The notes under the pieces were generated by a model. It made no database searches. It was not told the origin of the DNA and worked only from the letters and a program-made list of their open reading frames with translations. The translations under genes and the position numbers were made by a program. Positions 34,745-46,589 of a stretch of DNA of 64,000 nucleotides are shown piece after piece. This DNA is from Glebionis coronaria (Eukaryota > Streptophyta > Magnoliopsida > Asterales > Asteraceae): positions 288,256,140 through 288,320,139 of the forward strand of contig CM046875.1 in the NCBI GenBank assembly GCA_025667525.1, in the 5' to 3' direction. The stretch's first letter is position 1. Each line of letters begins with the position of its first letter.

Positions 34745-37700
34745 TGTAAAACCCTTATTTTTATTTTTATGATGACATCACTGTACACATACCCTCATAA
34801 TTTTTATACATATCACCACCTTTGCATTTGATATATTTTATCTTACATTTACATCATACTTTATATAAGTACCATTTCACATATTTGATAACGAGAACTC
34901 TTCATATTATTTCATATAAATAAGAGCATACAAGTATTTGACTAATCACTTTGGCAACTTTTAAGCCATGTGGAACTCATGAGCATTACGTTATACTATT
35001 TAAGATTTTATATATCTGAAACCACGATCACAGTTAATAAAATTTACCAAGTACCTACATTCACTATAATATATATGTTTATATATTCTCTATACACTAT
35101 AAATGATCCTATAAGTCAATGAAAGCCATCTTTTTACATTTCAACTCTACACTTACTAAATTTTATACATTTTATTAATTCTCATATAATATGTCTTACT
35201 AAAACTATACATTTATATATTTACTACTTATGCTTTTACTTTAAACCTTAAACATCAACTTAACCACCTTAGATTTAAACCTAGACTTACTAAAACCTAC
35301 CTAGACCATTTGTAACCTTATAAATTCACCAAAAATCAAACATCAAGTTACCCTAAACACAAATCCTAGCCAAATATATATGTACACTACCTCTAGTTTT
35401 CTAGAAACTTAGATTACTAACTCTTTCCATATTCAACCTTGTACAACTTTAACTAATTAAGGCATACACTATTAGCATACAACTTGTCTCCCTATTTGAC
35501 CCCTAGGCGACGGCTAAAACACCAACAAAAGGGCAATGTACATCTTGTGCATTTAAGGTTTTTGTACTAGGTTATCTTAGAAAATTCTAGGAGGACAAAA
35601 ACAATCTATCCTAAGATCTCTCTTCTTATCTCTTGGCGTGTACAAAACTGAGCCACAACCCCCTCACACTCTCTCATTCAACTATAAACATAACACACAA
35701 ACACAAAACACTTCATACCCTCATATCTTTCTCTCTCACTCTTGGATAACAATAACACACACATACAACTAATCCAAAACTTCATTAAATACTATAAAAT
35801 CTTGGTCTCAAGCACATTAAGTGCTAGCATTTTCTTCTACTACCTCAAACTTGATCATCAAGGCAAAACAATAATCCCTAGGTCACGGCTAGAACACCAT
35901 TCGAATAGACATTTTTAGTTCAAGGAATTTACTAGCTAGTTTTCATCATTTGTTACCACTCACACCATCAAGTAAGTGTTACAATCTTCATTTTCATTAT
36001 CATTCCTTTAAAAACTTATAAACATATGAGCATGAACACATATACTAGTAAACCTATGAAAACCTAAATGAAACCATCATGCACACGTGAAAATCTTGAT
36101 AAACTCGAACCCTAAAAGGTCTACAGCCTACGGCTTTATTTATTTAGGTGTTGCTATGTTCATCTTGAATCTAGGTTATGCTAATATAATCCTTGTTTAG
36201 AACTAGAATAAACCTAGAAAACTAGAGAGCTTAGTTTACCTAAACCCTAAATAGGCTAGTAAAAATGGAAAGGTAATAAACCTTAGAAACTCTAGTAAAT
36301 AAGCCTTAGAAATAAGCTCATAAGCCACAAAAGCCATAAGCCCAACCCACGGCTTAATATAAGCTGAGCTTAAATATAAGCCCACTAGGACCAATAGCTT
36401 AATTAGATTATTTTGGAAAGAGATAAGTGTTTAGATAACTTACTTGAACTTAGTTAAGCCTAAAGAATAAGCCTACAAAAGCCCATATCAAACCGGACCC
36501 TTAATAGGCCTCATCGAGCCTAATAACTCTTAAAACACTATTCGGATACTATTTGTGCCAAAAATGTAAATTAGTGAAAGTATAAGTCTTTTTTGTTAAG
36601 TCATGAAACTAGTAAAAATCATTTTTGTGAGTTTTATAAAGTACAAGGGCTGTTTTGTAAACTACCAAAAGTTAAGGGGGTTTTTTTAATTACAACCGAG
36701 AGTTAAACAAACCACAAGGACTGTGGTTTCCATTTCATGAAAGTCAAACGAGCCCTAGAAAATTATTTTGTAACTTGTTATAGTTTTCAAAACACAAGGA
36801 CCATATTTGCCAATTACCATAACTTAAACGAGCCCTAAGGACTCGTTATGTAATTTTTCGAAACCTAGTAAACCCTAAGGACCATTTGTGTCATTTGCTG
36901 AATCTTAAGCAAGCCCTAGGGACTTGTTTAGCTAACATCTGAAACCTAATAAACCCTAGGGGTGTTTTATGCCATTTACCTAAAGTTTAATAAGCCCTAG
37001 GGTTGGTTTTGAAAATATACATAACGAAAAGGACTAAACTTGCAACTAGACTTAACGGACTAACCTTAGGGGTAATTTCTGCCATAAATCTGAATGTATT
37101 ATAAACCCTAGGGGCTATTTGGAAACTTTCAATTTTTTACAAGGACCTAATTACAATCTAACTAAAGTTTTATTAATATTTAATTAATTAATAAACTGAA
37201 AGGTTTATACAATGAATAATGTAACCCGGAGGACTAATATTGAACATTTTGGATTTTTATGAAATATTATATTTTTATGTCATAATTAAATAAGAAAACA
37301 TTTTATTTAATTCATTTTACCTCTTACAATTTAAAATAAGGTAAACGTACTTTATATAATAAAAAGGTATACTCGTTTCGATAACTAACTATACGTTAAA
37401 TTCTTATAATGGTAAACAAATTAATAAAATCTGTGATCATACATTTTCATCAGCTGCATTTGTATGTATATTTTATCGTGCATTACTAAGACCCACTTAA
37501 ATTACTTAGGTAATCCTACTATTTCGTGATCATACTGTGGCCAGTTATTTAGTGATTATACCACTACTACATTACTACTGAGGTGAGTTCATGGCCCCAT
37601 ACTTTACTGCTTTTATATTAAACTGGGGGAGAAAACATGCTACATTTTAAATATGCAAACATTTACAGACAACAACTTTAATCCTGCCTATTATGTTCAC

Positions 37701-38302
37701 CCATTACCCGTGGACTGTAATAGTTAATTGTGGAAATACGAAATGTTATAGATAGATCTATTTGGGATTGACTGTCCCCGTCTGCGTGAGTAGCTCTTAT
37801 TGTGCCTAGGCCAGGCCAACAGACTTGTAATATTGTCGGATACTTAGGCTACATGCCAGATGACCCAATAGGCACTGGATTTACTACCGTCTAGCTTCTA
37901 TTACAGGCAATAGGAAGTACTATAGTAAGAAGCTTATTGCTCTGCTATCTTCATGGTGTTTTGCATATCAATACTTTTAAATTAAACCTATGAATTCACC
38001 AACCTCGTGTTGACCCTTACATTTTTCTTTACATGTTATCTTAGGTAATTAAGCAGGTTTATGTGCACTTGGACCTCCAGCATCATATAGGAGGTATCAT
38101 ATTTACCATCGGGGCAGGGTCACTATTTAGGACAATAATAAATGTGGACTGTCAGACAATTTATTTAATTTGCACACTTGATTCATGTAATATGTTTAAG
38201 TGATACTTTATGATCATGCTCTATATACTATTTGCTATCGATCCACCAAGTAACACCCCAAGTACTATTTCGCTGCATTCCGACCAATTTGGGGGTGTTA
38301 CA
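34745..38302 (+). repeat. Tekay-type 5' LTR (3558 bp)
   Basis: Starts TGTAAAACCC and ends GGGGGTGTTACA with the PBS three bases on. Like the other Tekay-type LTRs it has TGTAA/TTACA ends. No coding frames are supported. Confidence 0.85.
36590..37150. repeat. Degenerate tandem repeat with CCCTAGGG cores
   Basis: Eight or nine imperfect units of about 60-65 bp share '(a)agccctagggactngttt', 'gtcatttnc' and 'taaacctaa' parts (for example near 36760, 36835, 36890, 36925, 36960, 36995 and 37095). The core CCCTAGGG is palindromic. Confidence 0.7.
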
Positions 38303-38305
38303 GAA

Positions 38306-38317
38306 TGGTATCAGAGC
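38306..38317 (+). promoter_or_regulatory. Primer-binding site, tRNA-Met type
   Basis: TGGTATCAGAGC lies three bases after the LTR end. Pairing beyond twelve bases is poor (GATAGTT follows). Confidence 0.85.
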
Positions 38318-38636
38318 GATAGTTATAGAGAACCATATCAAAAACTAAAAATTTTTAAATAATAAAAATTTTAAAACTCGACTATAACCTAATATAAAAA
38401 TCAGTTAAAAGAAAAATTAATTTTTGGGGACCCTAATAGTTAGGCATATAGCATATAGTGCCTACCTATTATGTGAACTAATTGTGAACTGATTATATAG
38501 CCTTTGGGTATATGATCACATAAGTATTAATGTGCCTTTTAGCACTTATTATAACGTATATAAAATTTTGAAAACTTTTTTAATTTTGTAAGCTTATACT
38601 TACTCAACTTTGAAATGCTATTATTTTCAGATTATC

Positions 38637-39503
38637 ATGACATCGCTAGTCTCATCACCGACTCACGTACCCGACGTTGACACTCTCCTAACTACTACTG
38701 CCATACCACGTCACCAATTTCCGTGGTTTAGGGGCTACCATTAGACTCAGAGTCTGAGGACCACCAGACTGCAAGAGTCGTTATCTTATCCGACTCTACC
38801 ACTGCCACACCACCAACTGTACCTACTTCCCCAAATGGGGAAAGGGATCAGGTTGTACCCACCTTACCACCACTTTCTTCCCTCTAGTACTATCCTCCCA
38901 GAGCCTTACCACCTAGTAAGAGGAGGCACGACTCTACTCTTGTCTCTACTTTTGAGATAGGAGAAGGATACGGAGCAGGACAGGCAGAGCCTAACCCTGT
39001 TCAGACTCAGATCGCCGCACTCGCAGTGAGACATGCACAGGAGATATCCGCTATACATGCTGCACTGAGAGCGGGCCTGTACGGAAGATCAGTACTACAG
39101 GAGCGTTTAGACTCTCTCTCTACTGGACTGTAGCCGCAGAGTCACATGCTGTTCAGGGGACTTGGACGACTGTCCAGACCACTCTTCAGTGGTTGCTTCG
39201 GAGAACGACTATCTCTATCAGCGTGTGTTCACTCTAGAGGCTCAGCAGTATCAAACCCACACTGCCCTCATGACTCAGGGTGATACCCTTCAGACCTTCT
39301 TCGACCTTGCTGAGATCTGTCACCAGGGATTGACTGCTGAGACCGCACATCTTCGAGGAGCAGAAGACACTATACGAGCTCAGTTGCTGGAGACTCTTAA
39401 GAGAGTCAGAGAGACCAGATCAACAATGATTATCATGCAGGATGCTATGCAGGCACCTGTAGCTCCAGCTACGCCAGCAGGCAGTCAGTCTAGTGTATCA
39501 TAG
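38637..39503 (+). pseudogene. gag: N-terminal coiled-coil extension of Tekay Gag
   Basis: From ATG 38637 the sequence codes for a Ser/Thr/Pro-rich start, an SESEDHQTARVVILSDSTTA acidic segment, a basic PPSKRRHDST stretch followed by EIGEGYGAGQ, and then a long helical region. The last 113 codons (39162-39503, LYQRVFTLEAQQYQ and AETAHLRGAEDTIRAQLLETL) form a predicted coiled coil ending at a TAG. At least two stops and one or two frameshifts separate the pieces. This kind of leader before the Gag core is familiar from Asteraceae Tekay copies; its role in the particle is not known to me. Confidence 0.6.
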
Positions 39504-40196
39504 GCTATATATCTTGTATATCATGACAGGCTGTGTTGCATCCCAGCTCTCATGATTTAGGACTTTGTATTGTATCTTTTGTTCCTTTCAGTTGTATTTC
39601 ACCCTAGTACCTAACCATAGTAGGTAGGTAGTCTTTTGATGTACTCAAACAGCTGTACCACTATTTCAGACAGGCATACTACATTCCTGTCTTAGATTGG
39701 TTGTACATATAGCATATTGTTGTTTGCCATAAATGACTGATAGGTGTGAAAACACCCATCCTTTTACCACTTATTTCTGGCTAAAACAAGACCAAAACAC
39801 GTATTTAATATCATTTGTTTGGAATTATGCGTGGTTTTTGTGTTTATTGTGTTTTCAGAGTCAACCGGGAGAATATTGAAGAAAACATGGGATTGCACGG
39901 GTTTTATCGAGGAAAAAGACTCAAGACGAAGTCTATTGTCCAAGAGATGCAAAAGATTTGAAGTCATTGTGCCTATTTGAAGATTTATCGAAGAATAGAG
40001 CCAAAGATGGAAGATTCATATATGTCGAAGAACTCGAGTCTATTAAACAAAAGATTATAAGACGAGTTGGAATTATTCACCGACACTTCTCAAATCCAAA
40101 GTCGGAAACGTTTACTTAAAGAAACGTGAAGACTAAAGAAGAAAGAAGAAAAGAAGCCCAAACCAAAGCCCATTCACAAGCCCACCATCACACGCC

Positions 40197-40204
40197 TATA
40201 AATA
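40197..40204 (+). promoter_or_regulatory. Probable TATA box of the Athila LTR
   Basis: TATAAATA within the palindrome CCTATAAATAGG is followed about 60-100 bp on by the conserved TTAGAGAGAGAAAGTTCTCAA block. Confidence 0.55.
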
Positions 40205-40789
40205 GGACTTTACTTCACAAAATTTGTAGCTAGTTAGTCTTAGTGGTAGTTTTTAGTTTTTTTCATTCTCTCTAGTTTTAGAGAGAGAAAGTTCTCAACT
40301 TTCTCTCACTAGGATTTTTCCTTCCTTCATTTTTACCTTTTCAAGTTTTAAGCTTTTTTGTATTTTGGATTTCACTAATCTAATTCAAGTTAAGCTTTTT
40401 GTTCCTTAATCTATTTCTACCTTTCTTTATTTTATTTTGATCTTAATCCGAAAAGTTAATGCTTGATTCGATTGGTTCTCAAATCGTGTTGATTTTGATG
40501 TTTCGTGATTAAGAGGTTGATCTTCATATTCCTACATAAGCTCTCCTACGAATAAGCTATAAGCTTTTGATGCTTATTAGCTTCTTTGTATTCTCGGCTT
40601 ATTCATTTTTAAGCTTAGTTTTAAAAAAGTTTTCTTATTTGATGTTTGGTTCATTAAGTCTCGGATATTAGATTTCAAAAGTTAACGAATTTGTGCTTAT
40701 TAAATATTTGAGAAGTGTGAAAATGATTATCGGTTACTGCTTATTGGATTAAGCTTATTTTCTTTCTTGGACGCCTTTGCCATCTGATT

Positions 40790-41155
40790 AGGTTTTACTG
40801 CTATGATCGCTTGAGTACGATCGGTTTGTCCCTTCCCTGGTACGATCCACGCCCACGATCACTTGCTTCGATCTGGGGTGCAATCGGATCTCTTTTACTT
40901 GCTACGATCGCTTGAGTGCGATCAGTTGTTACGATCCGGAACCACGATCAAGACCACGATCACTAGCTGCGATCGTGGTTGCGATCTGTTAGTACGATCG
41001 CCCTTCTTCCATCGTACTTGTGGGTACGATCCATTCCTTGGTTATTATCGCATTGAGTGCGATCTGGGAACACGATCCATCGTGTTGTGTTGGATGCGAT
41101 CGCGTTGCGATCTGGGTTACTTTGGAGTACGATCGCACTACGATCGGACTCAGGT
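40790..41155 (+). repeat. GATC-centred word array in the solo Athila LTR
   Basis: About 25-30 GATC sites occur in about 360 bp, mostly as ACGATC, GCGATC or ACGATCGC (for example 40807, 40843, 40905, 40977 and 41125). The density is far above chance. It corresponds to the TTGCGAT array of the other Athila LTR. Confidence 0.8.
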
Positions 41156-41645
41156 CTGTGTTTTGTTTTTACTTAATTTTTCAAATTTAGTTTTTTTCCC
41201 ACTCTTTTACTTAGTTTATTTAAAACTTGTTTTTAAGATTTTGAATTGTTAAGTTTTAATTTCCAAAGTTGCACGCTCTTATTTTGTAGTTTAATTTTAA
41301 GACTTCTAATTCTCTCAACGACAATTTTAATTACTTGCATTTAGTTTAAAATTTAGATAACTAAAAACCAAACCCCTTATTTGTAACCAAGAACAATCAT
41401 TCCACTTAGAACCGTGATCAAATCGAGAGGATACCGAGAATTAAATCTGAACCCATAGTAAATCAGAGTATCAATGACTTGTGTTGATGTTACATTATTA
41501 TTCCTTTATGCTTATATTATATTGTGAAGTTTTGACAGGTTATCCAATTTGTTATAAACTTCATGCATTTATATTTCCATGTAGACCGATATAATTACAA
41601 TACTGACAAAACTAATAAATCGCATTCTTGTATGATTATAGAATA

Positions 41646-42124
41646 ATGGCTGCAAGAAAAACACGATCAAACCCCTCAGGAGCTAATGCCACTATCTTAG
41701 AAGCTCAACTCTGAGTGCTCATTGGGCAAGCATAGCTGATGCCTTGGCTGCAAGGGAAACTAATCCCAGCAGAAACCAGGGTGATAGTCAGAACTCCAAT
41801 GCTAGGAGGAATGATCGAGCTGCTAGAGGGTGTACCTATCCCGACTTCTTGAAACGTAAGCCCACTTACTTTAAGGGTAAGAAGGGAGTCGCTGAGCTGA
41901 TGCAATGGTACGAAAGGACAGAGATTGTATTCCGTATCAGTGATTGTGCGGAAGAAAACAAAGTGAAATTTTCCACCTGTACTCTACTGGAAAGTGCTCT
42001 CACATGGTGGAATTCTATGGTTGCTACCCTTGGTCATGAAAATGCCTACGAGATGACTTGGACTATTTTAAAAGAAAGAATTACTGAGACGTACTGTCCT
42101 CGTGGGGAAATGTTGGGAATTATT
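41646..42124 (+). pseudogene. gag: Tekay Gag core, truncated
   Basis: ATG at 41646 opens a Gag of the Asteraceae Tekay type. A TGA at about 41713 and a frameshift near 41720-41740 separate the first 22 codons from the rest. The main segment, from ADALAARETNPSR, carries the CTYPDFLKRKPTYFKG, WYERTEIVFRISDCAEENKV, TCTLLESALTWWNS and YCPRGEM blocks of the retrotransposon Gag domain. The frame enters the Copia LTR at 42125 and ends three codons later. Matrix, nucleocapsid and Pol are absent here. It is well conserved in sequence but not functional. Confidence 0.85.
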
Positions 42125-42616
42125 TGTTAAGTGTCAAGTACCGTTAGTGTAGTCCAAGTACTGTTAGTGTTATGTAAGGATCGTTAGTGTTAACGCGGTA
42201 CATAGTAAGTACTGCTACTTATAAAGTAAGTACTGCTATGATGATTAGGACGAATATATCTTTGTATAAGATATGTCATAGTTATAGTTAGAGTATATCT
42301 TATGTGATATACCTACTAAGTTAGAATATTGATAATATATCGTCTGTGATATAGTTATATTTATAGAATATTCTAAGGTTTCTAGGGTTCCTTACTCTAT
42401 AAAAGGAACATAGGTACAATGTCTTTCATGTACCTTATACAAGTCGATTAATAAGAGAATCGAATAGTTAAAAGTAATTTTGTTCTTCTGTGCTTTATAA
42501 GTTAGATTCCGCATAAATTATTTAGTATTAGTAACAGTGCTCAAAGTGTTTTAGTTTGATTACAAACTATTATACTAATTCTTAACAGAATATAGATCCA
42601 ACCAAAGGGATCAACA
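42125..42616 (+). repeat. Copia 5' LTR (about 492 bp)
   Basis: It starts TGTTAAGTG directly in the broken Tekay gag. The end is placed at GGATCAACA by analogy with the nested element at 55700, where GACTCAACA is followed by AG and the PBS. An alternative end at CTTAACA (42587) also pairs with the start. TATAAAAG at 42398-42405 is the probable TATA box and lies in the loop of GTTCCTT/AAGGAAC (42387-42409). Confidence 0.75.
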
Positions 42617-42618
42617 AG

Positions 42619-42630
42619 TGGTATCAGAGC
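42619..42630 (+). promoter_or_regulatory. Primer-binding site, tRNA-Met type, in a hairpin loop
   Basis: TGGTATCAGAGC is bracketed by CAACAAG and CTTGTTG (42612-42637), so the site sits in the loop of a potential 7-bp stem. The same arrangement recurs at 56055-56079. Confidence 0.85.
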
Positions 42631-42692
42631 TTGTTGAGAAACTCTGAAAAAGAAGAACACGAACCCATACACTCTACACATACCAAATCTCA

Positions 42693-43686
42693 ATGTCTCA
42701 ACCAGATGGTGTTAATGCTCACTTGGATGATGTTCAGAACACTGATCCTGTTCTACCACAAGGACAACCACAAGTCGTGCATCCTGCACCAGCACAAGGT
42801 GCTCAAGTCGTGAATGATGTAACTACCTCTACACTAACACCTTCTCATACTCTATCCGCTGTTAAACTCCCAGTTCTCAAAGGTGACAATTATGAGACTT
42901 GGGCTATGCAGATGGAACATTACTTGAATCACACAGATCATACTATGTGGCAAGTTATCAAGAATGGGAACACACCAAAGAAGCTACACTGGTTGCCAGA
43001 CGGTACATGCTATGCTCTACCTGCTGTGACTGTTGAGCAGATACAAGTAGAGATCAGAGAAAGAAAAGCCAGAACTGCTTTGGCTATGGCTCTTTCTGAA
43101 GACATTCTACCAAGCTTTCACCATTATAAAGATGCCAAAGCTATGTGGGATGCTATAAAACTTAGATTTGGAGGCAATGACAAATCTAAGAAAGTCAAGA
43201 AGAATGTTCTTAAGCAAGAATTTGATAACTTCTCAATTACCAGTATGGAAGGAATACATGGTGGATATGGAAGGTTCAGCAAGTTGCTTATTCAGTTAGC
43301 AGTTTATGGACAAGTAATTCCTAATGAAGAAGCTAATCTAAAATTCTTAAGATGTGTTCCACCAGAGTGGAAAGCAATGGCTATGCACTTCATCACAAGA
43401 GATGATTTGGAAATAATTCCATTTGATCATCTCTACAAAAATCTTAGAGCATATGAGATGGACATGAAAGGCACTGAAGTAAAGACAGCAAATGCTTCGA
43501 AGTCTAATTTGGCTTTTGTGTCAGATGGGAACGGCGGTACTTACTTTCAAAATACCGCTAGTGGATCTAGCAGCGGTACTTATTTCATAAATAACGCTGG
43601 ATGACTTACAAGCAGTACTTACCCACAAAGTATTGAAAGCAGTCCTATGATCTCTCAAAATCCACATGGAAGGTCTTCACCATTGT
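42693..43686 (+). pseudogene. gag: Copia Gag, 5' part
   Basis: ATG at 42693, about 60 bases after the PBS, opens a Gag whose middle matches the Copia-type gag polypeptide family (UBN2): LPVLKGDNYETWAMQME (about residues 58-75), ALAMALSEDILPSF, DAKAMWDAIKLRFGGND and the PPEWKAMAMHF block (about residue 225). It would form the particle shell. TGA at 43602-43604 ends it after 303 codons, but the frame reads on sensibly to the insertion at 43687 and resumes at 51129. The segment near 43530-43620 contains four copies of the element-wide AAGTACYGCT word in inverse orientation. Confidence 0.85.
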
Positions 43687-43978
43687 TGTAGGTCCTCGGA
43701 ATCCTTGGATTATCCTTGTGTTGTGATTATCTAAAGAGATAGAAAGATAGATGAAGATGTAGAGAGAGAAACTAGAGAAATGTTGGAGAGAATAAGAAGT
43801 ATTAGATTGAAGTGTGAAAATGACCAACCCCTCCTAACATGCTAGGAGGGGATATATATAGCCCACCCTACATTTGGGCTATATGGACTATACATTTACT
43901 AAGTGGATCACGAGACCATTACATAATTATCGTTGGAGCGACCGATCCTTCATAAATACGTAAAACGTATTTCCAACA
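43687..43978 (-). repeat. 3' LTR of the gag-only element (292 bp)
   Basis: TGTAGGTCC to TTTCCAACA (plus-strand reading). It differs from the right copy at the G of TTGTGTTGTG and the T of ACATTTGGGC. That second change breaks one pair of the AGCCCAC/GTGGGCT stem that is intact in the 5' LTR. Confidence 0.93.
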
Positions 43979-44119
43979 ATCTCCCCCTAAGGGAGGTCGC
44001 TCCAAGAAACAAAGTTCTAAATAGTCTATATCTCGTGATCTATGCTAACTAAGATGTGACCGAGACTTTATTGGGAAAAACGTATTTCCAACAGTCTCCC
44101 CTAAGGGAGGTCACATCTT
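43933..44119 (-). repeat. Duplicated PPT/U3 junction, each copy inside an 11-bp inverted repeat
   Basis: ACGTATTTCCAACA plus a CTCCCC(C)TAAGGGAGGTC tract occurs at 43965-43997 and again, 115 bp inward, at 44080-44111. Copy 1 is bracketed by TTGGAGCGACC (43933-43943) and GGTCGCTCCAA (43995-44005). Copy 2 is bracketed by AAGATGTGACC (44051-44061) and GGTCACATCTT (44109-44119). The two stems differ in sequence but both pair perfectly. Confidence 0.88.
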
Positions 44120-46589
44120 TTTACAAAATCTTAAACCTAGCATCTATGCTTGAGTCTTCGATCTTGTTCTTGTGAATATGCTTGATGTTATCTTTGACTT
44201 TAGTCTTGAGCATGTTTCCTTGCCTTAACCTTGTGCATTCATCACTTGTGAAATTTGCCTCTTCGTGACTTCATGTTCCACATACTTATATTTTTAAATT
44301 CATGAAAGCTTCAGAGTTTGATACAGCAGAAGACTTGACCTTCAGGCTTTCTTGAATTTGTTGGAGTACTAATTGTATGTAGTATAAGCATGTGGTGACG
44401 ACTTCTTCTGGATTATACACCGCAATGCCACCTTCTTGTTACGCTGCATAAGACAGTTAGCAACAAACAATATACACGGATGAAATGGCCTTGAACATTT
44501 CATTCTAATTCGGTAGCATTTTACCTCTGGTCAGTGAAGACCGTTGGACGATATTAAATATCGTACTTGTGGCAGGTAGTTTCAATAAAGAACCTCCTTG
44601 ACAAGATTTCGCGGGTAAACCCGTTCTCTTTACTCGACCGTCCAAAGCTGACTGCGAACGTAAAGAGTGAATCATTTGGATAATCTTATCCGCATGATTT
44701 GAAGCCGTCAATTCATGTTCCTGGAACAAGTGAAGTTCAATTAAGAACCGCACCGTCGTTGCTTTCCAGTTGTCACTAGCCTGATTCATATAGAATCTTG
44801 CAAGTTACCTACCAAGTGCTGTTTGATGTTAACACTAGAAGGATTTCCATTCGTCACTGTAAATACTTAATAGTATTACTCTGAATGTTCTGGCAAGATC
44901 ACTAAGATATTGCGTAGAGGCCTGGAACGTGTTTAAATTCATTTAAAAATTAAACCACTGTTGCTTTCCAGTTATCACAAGTTTGATTCATAAAGAATCG
45001 CACAAGTCACCTACCATGAGCTTTTTGATATTCGCTCAAGAAGGATTTCCATCTTCATTGTAAATACTTTCGTATTACTCGGATGTTCAGGCAAGATCAT
45101 GAAGATTTTGCGTAGGACTCTTAAGATCTTTCTTACTTTTCACAGTGTGTGAAGAAGCAAGGAAATATGAAAGTGTGTCCTAATGAGATATTTGATGATC
45201 TCAAATGGCTCTAGACTCGATCGTGCATTTTGGATTTTTAGTGATCGGAGGCTGGAGAGGAGTGCCACCTTTTCAATACCAATTTATTCGGAGTGAATAA
45301 ATCAATAGATAATGCGTTGTCTCCGTGTGATTAAAACAAATATCTTTTGAGAGATATCTAAGTTAGCTGGGATGGGTTGTGCATTGCATCACTGGGTCCA
45401 TGATGTCTGTCTTCAATATTAATAATCATTAAACAATGATCTTAATAGCATATGTATTGACCCGGTTTCTACCTAAGTTGTAAGGAGGGCTTCTTTCTTT
45501 ACACCCTTTATCTTTACAATTTTTTTTCATTCTTCAACCCCTTCAATGCTTACCAATACGTCATCACTAGCACCTTGTTGTGATTGTTCCAGTGCTAACT
45601 TAAGTACTTGGTCGGCATTCAGCTACGTTCACAATCTTTCTCCATCTTTCCTAAGGACTACTATTTCTAGCTATGGAATGTCCTTGGGAATATTCCTCCG
45701 GTTCTAGAGGAATCATTGGACTTAACCTATCCTACCATCCTTATGTCACCACAATCTTCATCGTCGTGAAGTAAATGGGTTTTGGGTAAGTATATGTCAC
45801 CATGAAATCCATTTTGAAGTGCAAATCCATTTTGCTCCCCCTTAACATATGCCACGATATCCGAAAACATTTCGCACATGTCGGGATGAGCTATCACGTT
45901 AAGTCAAACCATTTGTGATAATTTCCCATATTAAATCACATTTCTCCCCCATATTAAAAATATTAACCCAATCGATGTTTTTAATATCAATTGATTTAAT
46001 AGCAATATAAGAAAATTTGGGAAGAAAAATGCAAATCCGATTATCTTCATGAATTACACAAGCTCCCCCTCAAATTAATGAGGGTGTGCTGAAACGTAAA
46101 TTAAATACCTTTTAAACACAAGTTTAAGGTATTTATCACGTGCAAAGATCATATATGAGAATAAATTCACAAGATTAGCAATTTACGAGGTAGGACCTGA
46201 ATGATGGAGAACATCATATGAAAGATTCACATGGTTCTTGTTCACGAATGTTGGTCACCTCGTCACGTCTGAAGTTATCTCTTGACTCCATGTGTATGAT
46301 TGATATCGTTGTCTTGACACCAATATGTGAACTTGGCACTCTCGGCATCAAGGATTCTGAATGCTGGACAATTGCTCCCCCTTAATTGTTGACCCGTGTT
46401 CTATTGAAAGAGCTGTAGTCGCCGTTTGAGTAGTCGCATCGTCGAGTATGTAGATATCAATTGTAAATTGCTACGGTTGGTGGAGATGATAACTTCATAA
46501 AAAACAAGACTTCTCTTGTTTTAACAAATAAATGCACTGAATCGTACATAAATTTGTGTTAGATTGTGTTATTACGTAAACACAATCCC
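44120..46589 (-). other. Non-coding region of the gag-only element
   Basis: No Pol motif is found on either strand. A direct duplication of about 205 bp is visible: 44745-44930 resembles 44950-45125, sharing GTTGCTTTCCAGTT.TCAC, AAGGATTTCCAT and GGCAAGATCA..AAGAT. The frame at 44505-44789 (minus) overlaps this and has no recognised domain. Confidence 0.6.

Larger units (their letters stand above)
39738..41473 (+). mobile_element. Solo Athila LTR (1736 bp), TSD ATGAC
   Basis: Begins TGATAGG and ends GTATCA (TGATA/TATCA inverted ends), flanked by perfect ATGAC copies at 39733-39737 and 41474-41478. It is homologous to the minus-strand Athila LTR at 5721-7376 along most of its length. No PBS or PPT adjoins it. 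It therefore arose by LTR-LTR recombination of a full element. Confidence 0.9.
34745..42124 (+). mobile_element. 5' part of a second Tekay-type element
   Basis: Plus-strand order is 5' LTR (34745-38302), tRNA-Met PBS (38306), an N-terminal coiled-coil ORF (38637-39503) and gag (41646-42124). A solo Athila LTR (39738-41473) splits the interval between the two frames, and a Copia element ends the gag at 42124. The remainder must lie right of the window. Confidence 0.85.

Noticed and set aside
40863..41252. 129-codon frame through the GATC array
   Set aside because: It is inside a solo Athila LTR and is Cys/Arg/Asp-rich only because GATC words repeat.
42610..42640. tRNA gene at the TGGTATCAGAGC sites
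   Set aside because: These are primer-binding sites complementary to the 3' end of tRNA-Met, next to LTR ends; no tRNA fold is present.
44505..44789. Second ORF of the gag-only element
   Set aside because: 95 codons without a recognised domain, ending inside non-coding sequence and next to a segmental duplication.
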